This document shows positions 61,391-61,673 of a stretch of DNA of 61,673 nt, one piece after another. The stretch is from assembly GCF_000422265.1 (NCBI RefSeq), contig NZ_AULL01000001.1:1-61673 (forward strand), written 5' to 3'. The translations under genes and the position numbers were made by a program. The notes beneath the pieces are model-generated. The model saw only the letters and a program-made list of their open reading frames with translations. It did no database searches and was not told the origin of the DNA. The DNA is from Kaistella palustris DSM 21579. Its GTDB lineage: Bacteria; Bacteroidota; Bacteroidia; Flavobacteriales; Weeksellaceae. Every line of letters begins with the position of its first letter. Position 1 is the first letter of the stretch.

Positions 61391-61587
61391 GCCGCATAAC
61401 AGTGTATTTGCAAAAAACGGGGTTAAATTTTTCCTTTGAGAATTTATTTCTAATATTCGCAAAATGCTTTTTATCTTTCTTTTTTTCTTAATTTAGAAAT
61501 CTGAAAAAGCATTTTGCTCCAGGCGGTTTTCCTTACCACTTTTGGTTTGCAGCAGCCCGTTCTTCGCAAATACTTTTTCGTTAGTTG
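61391..61587 (+). repeat. attC-like site of cassette M (long form)
   Basis: The left core GCCGCATAAC (61391-61400) matches GTTATCCGAC at 60743 in 8 of 10 positions. Arms TGTATTTGC...CGGGG and CCCG...TCGCAAATA. At about 190 bp it is longer than the others because of a T-rich loop. The right core is GTTAGTTG (61580-61587). Confidence 0.75.
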
Positions 61588-61625
61588 CAAGCGTTCACAA
61601 ACGAGACTTTAAAATTCACTATACA

Positions 61626-61673
61626 ATGTCAATTCAAAATATGCAAATCGAAAATGAAAATGTTAAAGAAAAA
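61626..61673 (+). CDS. Start of cassette A gene (second copy, cut by window end)
   Basis: The first 16 codons are identical to those of the gene at 138-581. If the plasmid is circular this is the same gene seen from the other side; it is preceded by the attC of cassette M rather than that of cassette L. Confidence 0.6.
   Translation, partial: MSIQNMQIENENVKEK

Larger units (their letters stand above)
53956..61673 (+). mobile_element. Integron-like cassette array, first part (mer, J, K, L, M, start of A)
   Basis: Five complete cassettes stand head to tail downstream of the tyrosine recombinase: mer (53956-57453), J (57454-58158), K (58159-59171), L (59172-60743), M (60744-61580), then the first 93 bp of cassette A. 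Each cassette starts with TT of a GTTxxxxG core. Each ends with a long imperfect palindrome whose left core is the reverse complement of its own first bases: GTTACCTGC/GCAGGTAAC for J, GTTACCAGCC/GGCTGGTAAC for L, GTTATACGAC/GTCGTATAAC for K. That relation is the defining geometry of integron cassettes cut at G/TT. All genes read away from the recombinase. If the plasmid is circular the array continues at position 93. Confidence 0.85.

Noticed and set aside
61579..61673. Plain terminal overlap of a circular contig
   Set aside because: A plain overlap would have 61579-61673 equal to bases 1-95; instead it equals 91-185, and 1-95 equals 60652-60746. A cassette difference explains both.

Overview
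The window looks like a whole or nearly whole conjugative plasmid of about 61.5 kb from a low-GC flavobacterium (Bacteroidota; a Chryseobacterium/Kaistella/Elizabethkingia-type host is my guess). Evidence for the phylum: a CTnDOT-like transfer region (TraE-F-G-I-J-K-M-N-O plus a TraQ-like lipoprotein), a BfmA/DUF5712-type mobilisation pair, a type IX secretion sorting tail, flavobacterial YD/RHS proteins and promoters with the TAnnTTTG -7 element. An iteron origin with a Rep_3-type initiator and ParA mark it as a plasmid. The two window ends fall in the same kind of sequence (bases 61579-61673 equal 91-185), as expected for a circle cut inside an array.

The most striking content is an integron-like cassette array. 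A tyrosine recombinase (52810-53850) is followed by a nested inverted repeat and a candidate attI (53955). From there to the window end, and on from position 1 to about 4930, come about 14 head-to-tail cassettes, each closed by a palindromic attC-like site of about 130-190 bp. The integron signature is visible by eye: the first 7-10 bases of each cassette are the reverse complement of the left core box at its own end (for example GTTAGTTGC/GCAACTAAC and GTTACCAGCC/GGCTGGTAAC). The first cassette is a complete four-gene mercury-resistance operon (3.5 kb). The others carry single small genes for lipoproteins, exported or membrane proteins, and three are 222-bp units with no convincing gene. The recombinase lacks the extra segment found in classical IntI and points the same way as the array. 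A second, two-cassette array (6725-9126) carries a HExxH metalloprotease-like gene and a HEPN-plus-PH/GRAM-like pair. The window start shows cassette A joined to the attC that, at the window end, is joined to cassette M; this is the footprint expected if M is excised or inserted precisely at G/TT.

Layout: 1-4930 array (second part); 5231-6572 a small ORF and a lytic transglycosylase probably serving conjugation; 6725-9126 mini-array; 9172-21531 transfer, coupling-protein and relaxase genes, all on the minus strand; 21901-22869 an ArdC-like antirestriction protein; 22870-24121 non-coding repeats, including a tandem pair of structured elements with compensatory stem changes; 24122-33922 a restriction/defence island (type IIG enzyme plus DUF2971 protein, methylase plus separate PD-(D/E)xK nuclease, a possible DNA glycosylase, a YhcG-like nuclease); 34170-37608 a serine resolvase and a transposase gene interrupted by an IS3-family element; 38061-46828 a T9SS/YD/RHS operon ending in a toxin-immunity-like pair; 47039-47206 an RHS remnant; 47448-47968 iterons; 47973-52203 replication and partition genes on the minus strand, with a candidate antisense RNA at about 49376-49431; 52810-57191 integrase, attI and mer; 57328-61673 array (first part).

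All assignments are from reading the sequence and remembered family motifs. No database search or folding program was run.
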